Origin: Streptomyces rubradiris
GTDB taxonomy: Bacteria > Actinomycetota > Actinomycetes > Streptomycetales > Streptomycetaceae
Reading direction: 5' to 3'
Assembly (NCBI RefSeq): GCF_016860525.1
Contig: NZ_BNEA01000015.1
Coordinates: 992,001 to 1,056,000, forward strand
Length of the DNA stretch: 64,000 bases
Positions 54,485 to 64,000 of the stretch are shown here, one piece after another (within the stretch, counting starts at the first letter, position 1; every line of letters starts with the position of its first letter). The notes under the pieces were generated by a model that saw nothing but the letters and a program-made list of their open reading frames with translations, was not told the origin of the DNA and searched no databases. The position numbers were made by a program, and so were the translations under genes.

Positions 54485-57400
54485 GTGAGCCACGAGCTCG
54501 TCGACGGCAGATTCCGCATCGTGCGCGTCATCGGCAGGGGCAACATGGGGGAAGTCCATCAGGCCGAGGACCTGCACGCTCCTGAGGGTTCGCCCGAGCG
54601 CAAGGTCGCCGTGAAGACGATCCTTCGCCGCCGCACCGGAATCCGGATCGACACCAGCGGCGACACCAAAGCTGTGGAGCGCTTCGCCCGCGAAGTGGGC
54701 ATCATGCGGCACCTGGATCACCATCCCAACCTCACCCGGCTCATCGAGGGCGGCATCGCTGCGGACTGCGACGGTCTGCCGTACCTGGCGATGGAGTACC
54801 TGGACGGCAGCTCGCTGCGCGATCTCATCGATGAGGAGCCGCAGCTCCCCGTCTCCTGGGTCGCCGCCGTCGGAGCGCAGGTCGCCGCTGGCCTCGCCGC
54901 CGCGCACGCCCAGGGCGTGGTTCACCGGGACCTGAAGCCCTCCAACGTCATGATCACGAGGGGCGGCACCGTTAAGGTGCTCGACTTCGGCATGGGCAGC
55001 ATCGTCGACGACTCGGACCAGACCCGCCTGACCAGTACGGGCGTCAGCGTGGGCACCGCCCGGTACATGGCTCCGGAGCAGTGCCAGGCCAAGCAGGTGA
55101 CTCAGGCCGCCGACCTGTACGCGCTGGGCTGCATCCTCTACGAGATGCTGGTCGGCGTCCCTCCGTTCACCAGCGAATCGGCGTACGAGCTGGCGGAGCG
55201 CCATGTCCACCAGGAACCGAGCCCGGTCCGCGCGATCCGCGCGGAGATTCCCCCTGAGCTGGCCCGTCTCGTGGACCGGCTGCTCGCCAAGAAGCCTGCC
55301 GACCGCCCGGCCGACGCTGTGGCCGTACGGGATGCGCTCCTTCCGCTTGCCCTACCGTCTGGGGACGGCTCCCTGGTTCCCACCTGGAGCCACCTGGACC
55401 CCACACTCCCCCTGCGGGAGGAGCCCCCGGCGCCGACCGCTCCCCAGGAGCAACCGCCCGCTCTGGTGACGTCCTCCGGCAACGCCATGGACGTCTTCGG
55501 CGTCCACCAGGCACTCATCCGCGACTACCGCTCCTTCACCGAGGGCGGCACCGTCATCCGCGACGAGCGCGTCAAGGCGTACGTCGAAAAGGATCTCGAC
55601 GACAAGTCTCAGTGGCCCAACCCCTGGCTGTCGCTAAACCCGTTCTTCCAGGGCGGCGGCACGGTAGTGGAACTCGCTCAGCAGAAGGTGCTGCACCCGG
55701 AATGCGCCCGCATCTTCCAGGCGAAGAAGACGGAGGGCGGCACCGTCTGCGACGGCCGGCCCCTGCTCCTCCACCAGCACCAGCGTGACGCCATCGACGC
55801 CGCCGCCTCCGGAGCGTCGTACGTCCTGACGACCGGCACAGGATCCGGCAAGTCGCTCTCCTACATCGTCCCGATCGTCGACAAGGTGCTGCGCCAGCGC
55901 GACGCCGAGGGCCCGAACGCGGCGAAGCGGGTGCGGGCGATCATCGTGTATCCGATGAACGCGCTCGCCAACAGTCAGCTGCGCGAGCTGGAGAAGTACC
56001 TGCGCGACGGCTACGGCACCGGCCGTGAGCCGGTCACCTTCGCCCGCTACACGGGTCAGGAGGACGACGCCAAGCGCAAGGAGATCCGCGACAACCCGCC
56101 GGACATCCTGCTCACCAACTACGTCATGCTTGAGCTGATGCTGACCCGCCCGGCCGACCGGGCGAGCCTGATCAGGATGGCCCAGGGCCTGGAGTTCCTC
56201 GTCTTCGACGAACTGCACACCTACCGCGGCCGCCAGGGCGCCGACGTGGCCCTGCTGATCCGCCGTGTCCGGGAGGCCTGCCGGACGGAGAACCTTCAGT
56301 GCATCGGCACGTCGGCCACGATGTCGACCGAGGGCACGCTGGAGGACCAGCGACGCGTGGTCGCCGATGTGGCGAGCAAGCTGTTCGGGACGACGGTCCA
56401 GCCCGAGCACGTCATCGGTGAGACCCTGGTCCGCGCGACCGACGAGGCGCCCGACACCGTGCCGGCCGAACGCCTCACCTCACCCGCTCCGCGCGCCTAC
56501 GACGACCTGGTGCGCGACCCGCTGGCCCGCTGGATCGAGGACCGGTTCGGACTGGTCGAGGACGAGACCACCGGCAGTCTCGTACGCCGGCCGCCGACAC
56601 AGATCGAGGTCGCCGCGGACGAGTTGCACGAGAGCTCCGGCGTCGACGAGGAACTGTGCGCGCAGGCGATCCGTGACACCCTTGAGGCCGGCTCGCAGGC
56701 ACTCAACCCCCGCAACGAACGTCCCATGTTCGCGTTCCGCCTGCACCAGTTTCTCTCCAAGGGCGACACCGTCTACGTCACCCTGGAGCACAAGTCCTCC
56801 CGCCACCTCACCCGTTCCTACCAGCTCGAACAGCCGGGCAGCGGCGGCAAGTTGCTGATGCCGCTCGCCTTCTGCCGGGAGTGCGGGCAGGAGTACCTGA
56901 CGGTTTGGCGCACGGAGAAGGACGGCGAGGTGCGCTACGAAGCCCGCCGTGACACCTCGGCGACCGGTGGCCGACAAGGAGACGGCTATCTGTACGTGGA
57001 CCACGAGCGCGAGTGGCCGTCCAATGTGCAGTACGCGGTCGACGACCGCCGACTGCCCGAGTCCTGGCTGGAGTTGGACGACAAGGGCCAGGAGGTCGTC
57101 AAGCGCGCGTACCGCGACCGCGTTCCGAAGGCCGTCACCGTCGACCCGTTCGGCCACGAGGGCCGGGGCGAGCTGAAGGCCGCGTTCATCCCCTCCCCCT
57201 TCCTGTTCTGCCTGCACTGCGGTGTGGCCTACGAGCAGACACGCGGCCGCGACTTCGCCAAGCTGGCCACGCTGGACCAGGAGGGCCGTTCCTCCGCGAC
57301 CTCACTGGTCTCGGCGTCGATCGTGCGCTCCCTGAAGTCGGTGCCGGAGGAGGCCCTGGACAAGGAGGCGCGCAAGCTCCTCACCTTCGTCGACAACCGG

Positions 57401-60400
57401 CAGGACGCGTCCCTCCAGGCGGGTCACTTCAACGACTTCGTGCAGATCACCCAGCTGCGCGGAGCGCTGTACCGGGCGGCCCTGGACGCCGGCGAGGACG
57501 GCCTGCACCACGAGGAGCTCGCCTCCGCCGTGACCAACGCGCTCGCCGTCTCCCCCGTCGACTACACCGGCGAGGCCGACCTGCCCCCGTCGCTGGCGCG
57601 CAACGCCGCCCGAACGCTGCGGGATGTGGTCGCCTTCCGGCTCTACCTCGACCTGGAACGCGGCTGGCGCATCACCATGCCCAACCTGGAGCAGACCGGA
57701 CTGCTGGAGATCGACTACGAGGACCTGGACTGGGTCGCCGCCAAGCAGGACCGCTGGGAAGGCACCCACCAGGCGCTGCGGGACGCCGACCCGGCGCTGC
57801 GGGCGGAGGTGATGAAGGCGCTGCTGGACGAGATGCGACGCTCGCTCGCCATCGACGTGTCGTACTTCCGCGACGACACCTTCGACTCCCTTCAGCGGGC
57901 CAGCGAGGAACGGCTCGTGGACCCGTGGATCCTGTCCTCCGCCGACAAGCCCCGCGTCGGCACCGCCTACCCGCATCCCTCCCGGCCGGGCATGGACCGC
58001 TCCAGCCTGTTCCTGTCGGCACGCGGCAAATATGGCAAGTACCTGCGACGGGCCGACCGCACCTTCCGTGACCTCGACCAGGACGACCTCCAGCTGATCA
58101 TCACGGAGCTGCTGAAGGTGCTAACCAAGGCGGGCCTGGTGAAGGAGGTGGAGGCGGCGCCGCAGCGGGCCGGCCGCTTCCGCAGGACGGCGTCGACCAC
58201 CACGACCGGATATCGAGTGGCCGCCCAGTCGCTGGTGTGGCGCGCCGGCAAGGGCGAGTCGGGCGCGCACGACCCGCTGACCCGCACCTACCAGAGCGGC
58301 GACGGTCCGCGCATCAACACGTTCTTCCTCAAGCTGTACCGGGAGACGGCCGATGCCCTGGCCGGCCTGTATGCCCGCGAACACACCGCGCAGGTGTCTC
58401 CGGAGGACCGTGAGGCGCGTGAAGAGGCCTTCCGCAAGGCGGAGTTGAAGCTGCTGTACTGCTCCCCCACCATGGAGCTGGGCGTCGACATCTCCTCGCT
58501 CAACGCGGTGATGATGCGCAATGTGCCGCCCACCCCCGCGAACTACGCCCAGCGTTCGGGTCGCGCGGGCCGCAGCGGCCAGCCCGCCCTCGTGACGACG
58601 TACTGCGCGACCGGCAACAGCCACGACCAGTACTACTTCCGTCGCTCCGAGCGCATGGTGGCGGGCGCGGTCGCCCCGCCCCGCCTGGACCTCGCCAACG
58701 AGGATCTGGTCCTCTCGCACCTCCAGGGCATCTGGATCGCCGAGGCGGGGCTGCGCCTGGGGCGCTCCATCCCGGAGGTGCTGGATGTGTCGTACCCGGA
58801 CACGGGCGACCGCCCCGATCCGGCCCTGCACCTGCTGCCCGACATCCGGGACGCGGCGTACGACGAGGGTGCCCAGCGGCGCACGGTCGACGCGGCCCTG
58901 CGTGTCCTCGGCCCGCTGTTCAGGGAGTTCGCCGAGACGACGTGGTGGCACGACGACTGGATCGACGACAAGGTCCGCACCGTCGCCGAGCGCTTCAACC
59001 GCGCCTTCGACCGCTGGCGCGGCCTGTTCCGCGCCGCGCTCGACGACCAGTACGTCCAGAACAAGCGGCGCCTGGACTACAGCCTCACCGAGAGCGACCG
59101 CAACCGCGCCAACGCCCGCCGCCGTGAGGCGGAGACACAGCTCAACCTGCTGATGAACGAGAGCGTGGACAGCAAGTCGGTCCTCTCCGACTTCAACCCG
59201 TACCGCTACCTGGCCTCCGAGGGCTTCCTGCCCGGCTACAGCTTCCCCCGCCTGCCGCTCGCCGCGTACATCCCGACGATCGGCCGCCGCCGGGGCGACG
59301 GCGACTACCTCCAGCGCCCCCGCTTCCTCGCCATCCGCGAGTTCGGTCCCGGCGCGCTCATCTACCACGAGGGCGCCCGCTACCAGGTGACCCGCATCCA
59401 GCTGCCCCCGGACTCCTCCGGCGAGCTGACCACGGGCGAGGCCCGCCGCTGCGAGAACTGCGGCTATCACCACGAGCCCAAGGACCGCGAGGACCGCTGC
59501 GGTTTCTGCAACGAGACGCTGGGCGCGGCGACCTACGGCCTGCTGCACCTGCACACCGTCTACACCACCCGCCGTGAGCGGATCTCCTCGGACGAGGAGG
59601 AGCGGCGCCGGGCCGGCTTCCGGCTGGAGACGTCGTACCGCTTCCACGACCACGGTGCCCGCAAGGGCCGCCTCAACGCGAAGATCACCGATTCCGCGGG
59701 CGGGCAGCTCGCCGAGATCGCGTACGGCGACTCCGCGACCGTCCGCATCACCAACACCGGCCGGGTCCGCGCCCGTACGGATGAGCCGCCGGGCTACTGG
59801 CTGGACCTGGCTGACGGCCGCTGGATGAACGACAGGGACGCGGCCGAGGCCTCCGGCGACTCCAGCGAGCTCCCGCTGGTCGACTCGGACGGCAACGAGC
59901 GGCGCCGCAAGAAGCGCGTCATCCCGTTCGTCGAGGACCGCCGCAACATCCTGGTCGTCACTCTCGACGAGGCGCTGCCCGAGCCGATCGCGCTCACCCT
60001 GATGTACGCGCTGGAGCGGGGCATCGAGGCCGAGTTCGAGCTGGAGGACGCCGAGCTGTCCAGCGAGCTGCTGCCGCCGGACGAGGGGCCGAGGCGCCGC
60101 ATCCTGTTCATGGAGGCAGCGGAGGGCGGCGCGGGCGTACTGCGCCGCCTCCAGGCGGAGGACGACGCCCTCGCCAAGGCGGCCCGCCGCGCCCTGGAGA
60201 TCTGCCACTTCTCGCGGGACGGCAAGGACGAGGGCGGCGAGGAGCACCGCCCGGGACGCGCCTGCGCGCTCGGCTGCTACGACTGCCTGCTCACCTACGG
60301 CAATCAGCTCGACCACGCCCAGATCAACCGGCACACGGTGGCCGGGCTGCTGGTGCGGTTTGCGTCGGCGTCGGCGAGCCGCGAGTCACGCGGCGAGTCC

Positions 60401-60787
60401 CGCTCCGAACAGTTCCGGCGCCTGCTCGCCGAGTCGGACCCGGCGCCTGGCCCCACCCCGCTGGAGGAGTCCGCCGCCGAGCTGGCCGCGAAGGGCGACT
60501 TCCTGGGCTGGGTCAAGGCGTGCGGGCTGCGCCTCCCGGACGAGAAGGACGTCCTCCTGACGGAGGCGAACGCGGCACCGGACTTCGTGTACCGGCTGCC
60601 GGGCGCCAATGTCGCCGTGTTCGTCGACGGACCCGGCACGGAGCAGAGCGCCCTGCGGGACGCCGACGCGGAGGAGCGGCTGTTCGACGCCACCTGGGAC
60701 GTCGTCCGCTTCCCGCACGGCGCCGACTGGGCCGCCATCGCCGCCACCCACACCCGCTATTTCGGCTCCCCGGCCGCAGGCCACTGA
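54485..60787 (+). CDS. Ser/Thr protein kinase fused to DEAD/DEAH helicase with DUF1998-type C-terminus
   Basis: A 2100-residue fusion. Residues about 8-275 are a complete Hanks-type kinase: GRGNMGEV loop, VAVKTI Lys, HRDLKPSN, DFG in KVLDFGMG, MAPEQ. Residues about 400-1400 are a superfamily 2 helicase: TGTGSGKS (about 450), IIVYPMNALANSQLREL, FDELHTYRG (about 575), GTSATMS, and after a long insert SPTMELGVDISSLN and QRSGRAGR (about 1360). Cys pairs (CRECGQEY, CLHCGVAY, CENCG...CGFC) and a C-terminal CALGCYDCLLTYGNQLDH match DUF1998/MZB, as in DrmB and DruE. All catalytic motifs look intact. GTG at 54485. It leads an operon with an SNF2 helicase and a probable DNA methyltransferase, which points to phage defence. 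Confidence 0.9.
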   Translation: MSHELVDGRFRIVRVIGRGNMGEVHQAEDLHAPEGSPERKVAVKTILRRRTGIRIDTSGDTKAVERFAREVGIMRHLDHHPNLTRLIEGGIAADCDGLPYLAMEYLDGSSLRDLIDEEPQLPVSWVAAVGAQVAAGLAAAHAQGVVHRDLKPSNVMITRGGTVKVLDFGMGSIVDDSDQTRLTSTGVSVGTARYMAPEQCQAKQVTQAADLYALGCILYEMLVGVPPFTSESAYELAERHVHQEPSPVRAIRAEIPPELARLVDRLLAKKPADRPADAVAVRDALLPLALPSGDGSLVPTWSHLDPTLPLREEPPAPTAPQEQPPALVTSSGNAMDVFGVHQALIRDYRSFTEGGTVIRDERVKAYVEKDLDDKSQWPNPWLSLNPFFQGGGTVVELAQQKVLHPECARIFQAKKTEGGTVCDGRPLLLHQHQRDAIDAAASGASYVLTTGTGSGKSLSYIVPIVDKVLRQRDAEGPNAAKRVRAIIVYPMNALANSQLRELEKYLRDGYGTGREPVTFARYTGQEDDAKRKEIRDNPPDILLTNYVMLELMLTRPADRASLIRMAQGLEFLVFDELHTYRGRQGADVALLIRRVREACRTENLQCIGTSATMSTEGTLEDQRRVVADVASKLFGTTVQPEHVIGETLVRATDEAPDTVPAERLTSPAPRAYDDLVRDPLARWIEDRFGLVEDETTGSLVRRPPTQIEVAADELHESSGVDEELCAQAIRDTLEAGSQALNPRNERPMFAFRLHQFLSKGDTVYVTLEHKSSRHLTRSYQLEQPGSGGKLLMPLAFCRECGQEYLTVWRTEKDGEVRYEARRDTSATGGRQGDGYLYVDHEREWPSNVQYAVDDRRLPESWLELDDKGQEVVKRAYRDRVPKAVTVDPFGHEGRGELKAAFIPSPFLFCLHCGVAYEQTRGRDFAKLATLDQEGRSSATSLVSASIVRSLKSVPEEALDKEARKLLTFVDNRQDASLQAGHFNDFVQITQLRGALYRAALDAGEDGLHHEELASAVTNALAVSPVDYTGEADLPPSLARNAARTLRDVVAFRLYLDLERGWRITMPNLEQTGLLEIDYEDLDWVAAKQDRWEGTHQALRDADPALRAEVMKALLDEMRRSLAIDVSYFRDDTFDSLQRASEERLVDPWILSSADKPRVGTAYPHPSRPGMDRSSLFLSARGKYGKYLRRADRTFRDLDQDDLQLIITELLKVLTKAGLVKEVEAAPQRAGRFRRTASTTTTGYRVAAQSLVWRAGKGESGAHDPLTRTYQSGDGPRINTFFLKLYRETADALAGLYAREHTAQVSPEDREAREEAFRKAELKLLYCSPTMELGVDISSLNAVMMRNVPPTPANYAQRSGRAGRSGQPALVTTYCATGNSHDQYYFRRSERMVAGAVAPPRLDLANEDLVLSHLQGIWIAEAGLRLGRSIPEVLDVSYPDTGDRPDPALHLLPDIRDAAYDEGAQRRTVDAALRVLGPLFREFAETTWWHDDWIDDKVRTVAERFNRAFDRWRGLFRAALDDQYVQNKRRLDYSLTESDRNRANARRREAETQLNLLMNESVDSKSVLSDFNPYRYLASEGFLPGYSFPRLPLAAYIPTIGRRRGDGDYLQRPRFLAIREFGPGALIYHEGARYQVTRIQLPPDSSGELTTGEARRCENCGYHHEPKDREDRCGFCNETLGAATYGLLHLHTVYTTRRERISSDEEERRRAGFRLETSYRFHDHGARKGRLNAKITDSAGGQLAEIAYGDSATVRITNTGRVRARTDEPPGYWLDLADGRWMNDRDAAEASGDSSELPLVDSDGNERRRKKRVIPFVEDRRNILVVTLDEALPEPIALTLMYALERGIEAEFELEDAELSSELLPPDEGPRRRILFMEAAEGGAGVLRRLQAEDDALAKAARRALEICHFSRDGKDEGGEEHRPGRACALGCYDCLLTYGNQLDHAQINRHTVAGLLVRFASASASRESRGESRSEQFRRLLAESDPAPGPTPLEESAAELAAKGDFLGWVKACGLRLPDEKDVLLTEANAAPDFVYRLPGANVAVFVDGPGTEQSALRDADAEERLFDATWDVVRFPHGADWAAIAATHTRYFGSPAAGH

Positions 60788-60816
60788 CGGATCACCAAGA
60801 GGATTTGACGATCACC

Positions 60817-63753
60817 ATGGCATTCACGTTCTCCGCCGGATCCCTGGTCAAGGCCCGTGGCCGCGAGTGGGTCGTACTCCCCGAGAGCGAGCCCGACCTG
60901 CTGGTGCTGCGCCCGCTGGGCGGCTCGGACGACGACATCGCGGCGGTGTTCCCCTTCGAGCCGGTCGAGGAGGCCCGTTTCGCGCCGCCCGAGCCGACCG
61001 ACCTCGGCGACCAGCGGGCCGCGGGCCTGCTGCGCACGGCGCTGCGAGTGGGCTTCCGCTCGGGCGCGGGCCCGTTCCGCTCGCTGGCCAGCATCGCGGT
61101 GGAGCCGCGCGCGTACCAACTCGTACCGCTGCTGATGGCCCTGCGCCAGAAGACGGTCCGCATGCTCATCTCGGACGACGTGGGTATCGGCAAGACGGTC
61201 GAGGCGGGCCTGATCGCGAGCGAACTGCTGGCGCAGGGCGAGGCGACGGGTCTGGCGGTCCTGTGCTCCCCCGCGCTGGCCGAACAGTGGCAGCAGGAAC
61301 TGCGCAGCAAGTTCGGCATCGACGCTGAGCTGGTGCTGGCGTCGACGGTGTCGCGGCTGGAGCGCGGCCTGGATCTGGGGCAGTCGCTGTTCGACAAGCA
61401 CCCTAACGTGATCGTGTCCACGGACTTCATCAAGTCCCCGCGCCACCGGGACGACTTCGTTCGTCACTGCCCCGACCTGGTGATCGTGGACGAGGCGCAC
61501 ACCTGCGTGACCGCCGACGACACCTCCGCGAGCGCCCAGAGCCAGCTGCGTCACGAGCTGCTGCGCCGCGTGGCGGAGGACGCCGACCGCCACCTGCTGC
61601 TGGTCACTGCGACCCCGCACAGCGGCAAGGAGTCGGCGTTCCGGAACCTGCTCGGGCTGGTCAAGCATGAGCTGGCGCATGTGAACCTGGAGTCGGAGGC
61701 GGGCAGGAAGCTGCTGGCCCAGCACTTCGTGGCACGCAAGCGGGCGGACGTAAGGCAGTACCTGACGAAGGAGGACGGCCTGGCGGACGACTCCCTCACG
61801 GAGCGCACGGCCTTCCCGTCGGACCGCTACTTCAAGGACGAGACGTACAAGCTGTCCCCCGAGTACCGGGCGCTGCTGGACGACGCGATCGCCTACGCGA
61901 GTGAGCGGGTCGAGGAGGCGGGCGGCCAGGGCAAGCGGGAGGCCCGTATCGCCTGGTGGTCGGCGATCGCGCTGCTGCGCTCGCTGGTGTCGTCGCCTAG
62001 GGCTGCGGCGCAGACTCTGACGACGCGTTCGGCGGCGGCGATCGCGGCGAGCGCGGAGGAGGCCGACAAGCTGGGTGCCCCGCTGAACAGTGACGCGGCG
62101 GACAGCGACGCCATGGAGGGCATGGACGTGGCGCCGGGCGCGGAGACGGACGAAGGTTCCGCGAAGTCCCGGCTGGCCGAACTGGCCGAACGTGCCGCGC
62201 AGTTGGAAGGCCCGGAGAAGGACCTCAAGCTGAAGGCGCTCATCAAGCACCTCAAGGCGCTGCTGGCTGACGGCTACAACCCGATCGTCTTCTGCCGCTA
62301 CATCCCGACGGCGAAGTACCTGGCCGAGCAGTTGGCGAACGACCCGGAGAAGAAGAAGCGCGGTCCGCTGGGCGCGAAGACGGTCGTGAAGGCGGTCACG
62401 GGTGAGCTGTCTCCGCAGCAGCGCATCGAGCGGATCGAGGAGCTGGCGGCGGAGGCCGGCGAGGACGCGGCGGCCCGCCGGGTCCTGATCGCCACGGACT
62501 GCCTGTCGGAAGGTGTGAACCTCCAGCACTACTTCGACGCCGTGGTCCACTACGACCTGGCCTGGAACCCGACCCGCCACGACCAGCGCGAGGGCCGCGT
62601 CGACCGCTACGGCCAGCGCCGCGACGAGGTACGGGTCATCACGCTCTACGGCGACGACAACGGCATCGACGGCAAGGTCCTGGAGGTGCTGATCAAGAAG
62701 CACCGCCAGATCAAGAAGGACCTGGGCATCTCGGTGTCCGTCCCGGACGAGCTCTCCACGGGCGTGACGGACGCGATCGTGGAGTGGCTGCTGATGCGCG
62801 GCCGCGAGGACCAGGACGCACTGTTCAGCGCGGACGCGTTCAAGGTGAGCAAGGAGAAGCTGGAGAACGACTGGAACTCGGCGGCGGAGCGCGAGCGCAC
62901 CTCCCGCTCCCGTTTCGCACAGCGCTCGATCCACCCGGAGGAGGTGGCCCGCGAGGTCGCCTCGATCCGGGAGGCACTGGGCGGGGCGGGCGAGATCCGG
63001 ACGTTCGTACGGGAGTCTCTGGGCGCGCTCGGTGCCGTGCTCCGGGGCGAGGGCGAGGACTTCACGGCGCAGGTCGGCGGCACGCCAGCGGGCCTGCGGG
63101 ACGCGCTCGCGTCGACCGTGGGCGCGGACGTGATCGAGAAGGACCGCGCGATCCCGTTCCGGACCGATCCGGCGGTGGCACGCGGTGAGGCAGCCCTGGT
63201 GCGCACGGACCCGGTCGTGGGCGCGCTCGCGTCCCACGTCCTGAACGCCGCCCTGGACACCCAGGCGGAGGGCGCCCGCCCGGCCCGCCGCTGCGGTGTG
63301 ATCACGACGGACGCGGTGAGTACGCGAACGACGTTGCTGCTGGTCCGCTACCGCTTCCACCTCACCCTGCCCTCCCGGCACGGCGAGCGCCAGCTGGTGG
63401 CGGAGGACGCCCGGCTGCTGGCGTTCGAGGGCGCACCGAGGAACGCGGTGTGGCTGCCGCAGGAGCGGGCGGCCGAACTGCTGGACGCGACGGCCTCGGA
63501 GAACACGGACCCGCACTTCGGCGAGCGGACGATGGCCCGCATTCTCGGACAGCTGACCGATGTGGACGAGCATCTGAAGGCGTACGGCGAGGAGCTGGCC
63601 GCCGAACTGGACGCCGCCCACCGCCGGGTGCGCGCCGCGTCCGGCGAGATCGTCCGCGGCTTGTCGGTCACGGCCCAGAAGGAAGCCGACATCCTCGGCG
63701 CCTACGTCTACCTCCCCGCCACCACCTCTGTTCCCGCTGGAGCGTCCGCCTGA
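60817..63753 (+). CDS. SNF2-family helicase, DrmD-like
   Basis: A 978-residue superfamily 2 ATPase. An N-terminal beta region (about 1-90) precedes the helicase core: RAYQLVPLLMAL, DDVGIGKTVEAGL (about 118-130), IVDEAHTC (about 223), TATPHSG (about 265), a Glu/Lys-rich insert, then CLSEGVNLQHY and DQREGRVDRYGQ (about 565-598). This RapA/HepA-like form is that of DrmD, the SNF2 helicase of class 1 DISARM. The C-terminal 380 residues are helical. ATG at 60817, 29 bp after the kinase-helicase gene; the stop overlaps the next start (TGATG). Confidence 0.87.
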   Translation: MAFTFSAGSLVKARGREWVVLPESEPDLLVLRPLGGSDDDIAAVFPFEPVEEARFAPPEPTDLGDQRAAGLLRTALRVGFRSGAGPFRSLASIAVEPRAYQLVPLLMALRQKTVRMLISDDVGIGKTVEAGLIASELLAQGEATGLAVLCSPALAEQWQQELRSKFGIDAELVLASTVSRLERGLDLGQSLFDKHPNVIVSTDFIKSPRHRDDFVRHCPDLVIVDEAHTCVTADDTSASAQSQLRHELLRRVAEDADRHLLLVTATPHSGKESAFRNLLGLVKHELAHVNLESEAGRKLLAQHFVARKRADVRQYLTKEDGLADDSLTERTAFPSDRYFKDETYKLSPEYRALLDDAIAYASERVEEAGGQGKREARIAWWSAIALLRSLVSSPRAAAQTLTTRSAAAIAASAEEADKLGAPLNSDAADSDAMEGMDVAPGAETDEGSAKSRLAELAERAAQLEGPEKDLKLKALIKHLKALLADGYNPIVFCRYIPTAKYLAEQLANDPEKKKRGPLGAKTVVKAVTGELSPQQRIERIEELAAEAGEDAAARRVLIATDCLSEGVNLQHYFDAVVHYDLAWNPTRHDQREGRVDRYGQRRDEVRVITLYGDDNGIDGKVLEVLIKKHRQIKKDLGISVSVPDELSTGVTDAIVEWLLMRGREDQDALFSADAFKVSKEKLENDWNSAAERERTSRSRFAQRSIHPEEVAREVASIREALGGAGEIRTFVRESLGALGAVLRGEGEDFTAQVGGTPAGLRDALASTVGADVIEKDRAIPFRTDPAVARGEAALVRTDPVVGALASHVLNAALDTQAEGARPARRCGVITTDAVSTRTTLLLVRYRFHLTLPSRHGERQLVAEDARLLAFEGAPRNAVWLPQERAAELLDATASENTDPHFGERTMARILGQLTDVDEHLKAYGEELAAELDAAHRRVRAASGEIVRGLSVTAQKEADILGAYVYLPATTSVPAGASA

Positions 63754-64000
63754 TGTCCGCCACCACCCGCAACCAGGTGTTCACCGCCATCCACACGGTC
63801 GGGGGGCTGCTGCCGGCCGACATGCTCCTGAGAATCTCGGAGGGCAAGGATGTCCCGGGCTCCAAGCCCGCCGACTACGGCCTGCCCTCCTCGCGCTCGG
63901 TACGGGACGAGGCGGAACGCGGCTGGGAGTACCTCAAGCCGCTGTGGCGGGAGCTGCGCCGACGGCTGCCGGAGAACCGGGAGACGGGCGTGCCCGCCGC
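63753..64000 (+). CDS. Probable adenine DNA methyltransferase, N-terminus only
   Basis: The first 82 residues of a gene that runs off the window, starting 1 bp inside the SNF2 gene stop. The sequence has TRNQVFTAIHTVGGLLPADM, RISEGKDVPGSKPADYGLPS and SVRDEAERGWEYLKPLW. From memory this opening is typical of large Eco57I-type/DrmMI-like adenine methyltransferases in actinobacteria that follow DrmD-like helicases. The catalytic NPPY motif is not in view, so the call rests on that resemblance and on context. Confidence 0.5.
   Translation, partial: MSATTRNQVFTAIHTVGGLLPADMLLRISEGKDVPGSKPADYGLPSSRSVRDEAERGWEYLKPLWRELRRRLPENRETGVPA

Overview
The window is very GC-rich actinobacterial DNA, almost certainly from a Streptomyces chromosome. 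The signs are strong third-position GC bias, an endoxylanase that closely matches S. lividans XlnA as I remember it, an SAV_915-type protein, DmdR/IdeR-type iron boxes, and many GTG starts and ATGA/GTGA stop-start overlaps. No rRNA, tRNA or CRISPR array was seen.

Layout. (1) 1-3.3 kb, minus strand: the start of an mce lipid-uptake operon (ATPase, two YrbE/MlaE permeases, first Mce protein cut by the window edge). (2) 3.3-8.8 kb: three secreted proteins (one with an N-terminal DUF6801-like region) and a PucR-type regulator. (3) 9-17.5 kb: membrane metallophosphoesterase, GH10 xylanase, a LysA-type decarboxylase with an SseB-like protein, an HxlR/MFS divergent pair and a HEAT-repeat gene with a damaged 5' end. 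(4) 17.8-19.5 kb: a secreted lipase-like protein. Its C-terminal domain resembles those of the secreted proteins in region 2, and its promoter shares a TTAC-n6-GTAA-like operator with them and with the mce operon. Together these look like one lipid or sterol acquisition regulon.

(5) 19.7-36.3 kb: a complete catecholate siderophore locus. It has two Fe-siderophore permeases, two enterochelin-esterase-like proteins, a binding lipoprotein, DHB synthesis (dhbA, C, E, B), a free-standing aryl carrier protein, a one-module C-A-T-TE NRPS with an exact EntF serine code, an MbtH-like protein, a phosphopantetheinyl transferase and a YncE-like beta-propeller protein. Two iron boxes serve divergent promoters. 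The predicted product is enterobactin or DHB-serine oligomers.

(6) 36.4-43.3 kb: a decayed glycosidase-like pseudogene, then a GntR-controlled operon with GalB-, GalC- and GalD-like enzymes, a type I (VOC) extradiol dioxygenase and an aromatic-acid transporter. This looks like gallate catabolism with an unusual ring-cleaving enzyme. (7) 43.5-54.4 kb: an accessory stretch with an alpha/beta hydrolase, small secreted proteins, a DUF1906/lysozyme-like muralytic protein, a truncated IS701-family element inserted in a secreted-protein gene, a decayed IS5-family element and over 2 kb with no convincing gene.

(8) 54.5-64 kb: a probable anti-phage operon that runs off the window. It encodes a 2100-residue Ser/Thr kinase fused to a DEAD/DEAH helicase with a DUF1998-type C-terminus, a DrmD-like SNF2 helicase, and the start of what is probably an adenine DNA methyltransferase. 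The kinase-helicase fusion in a DISARM-like setting is the best candidate here for an undescribed system.
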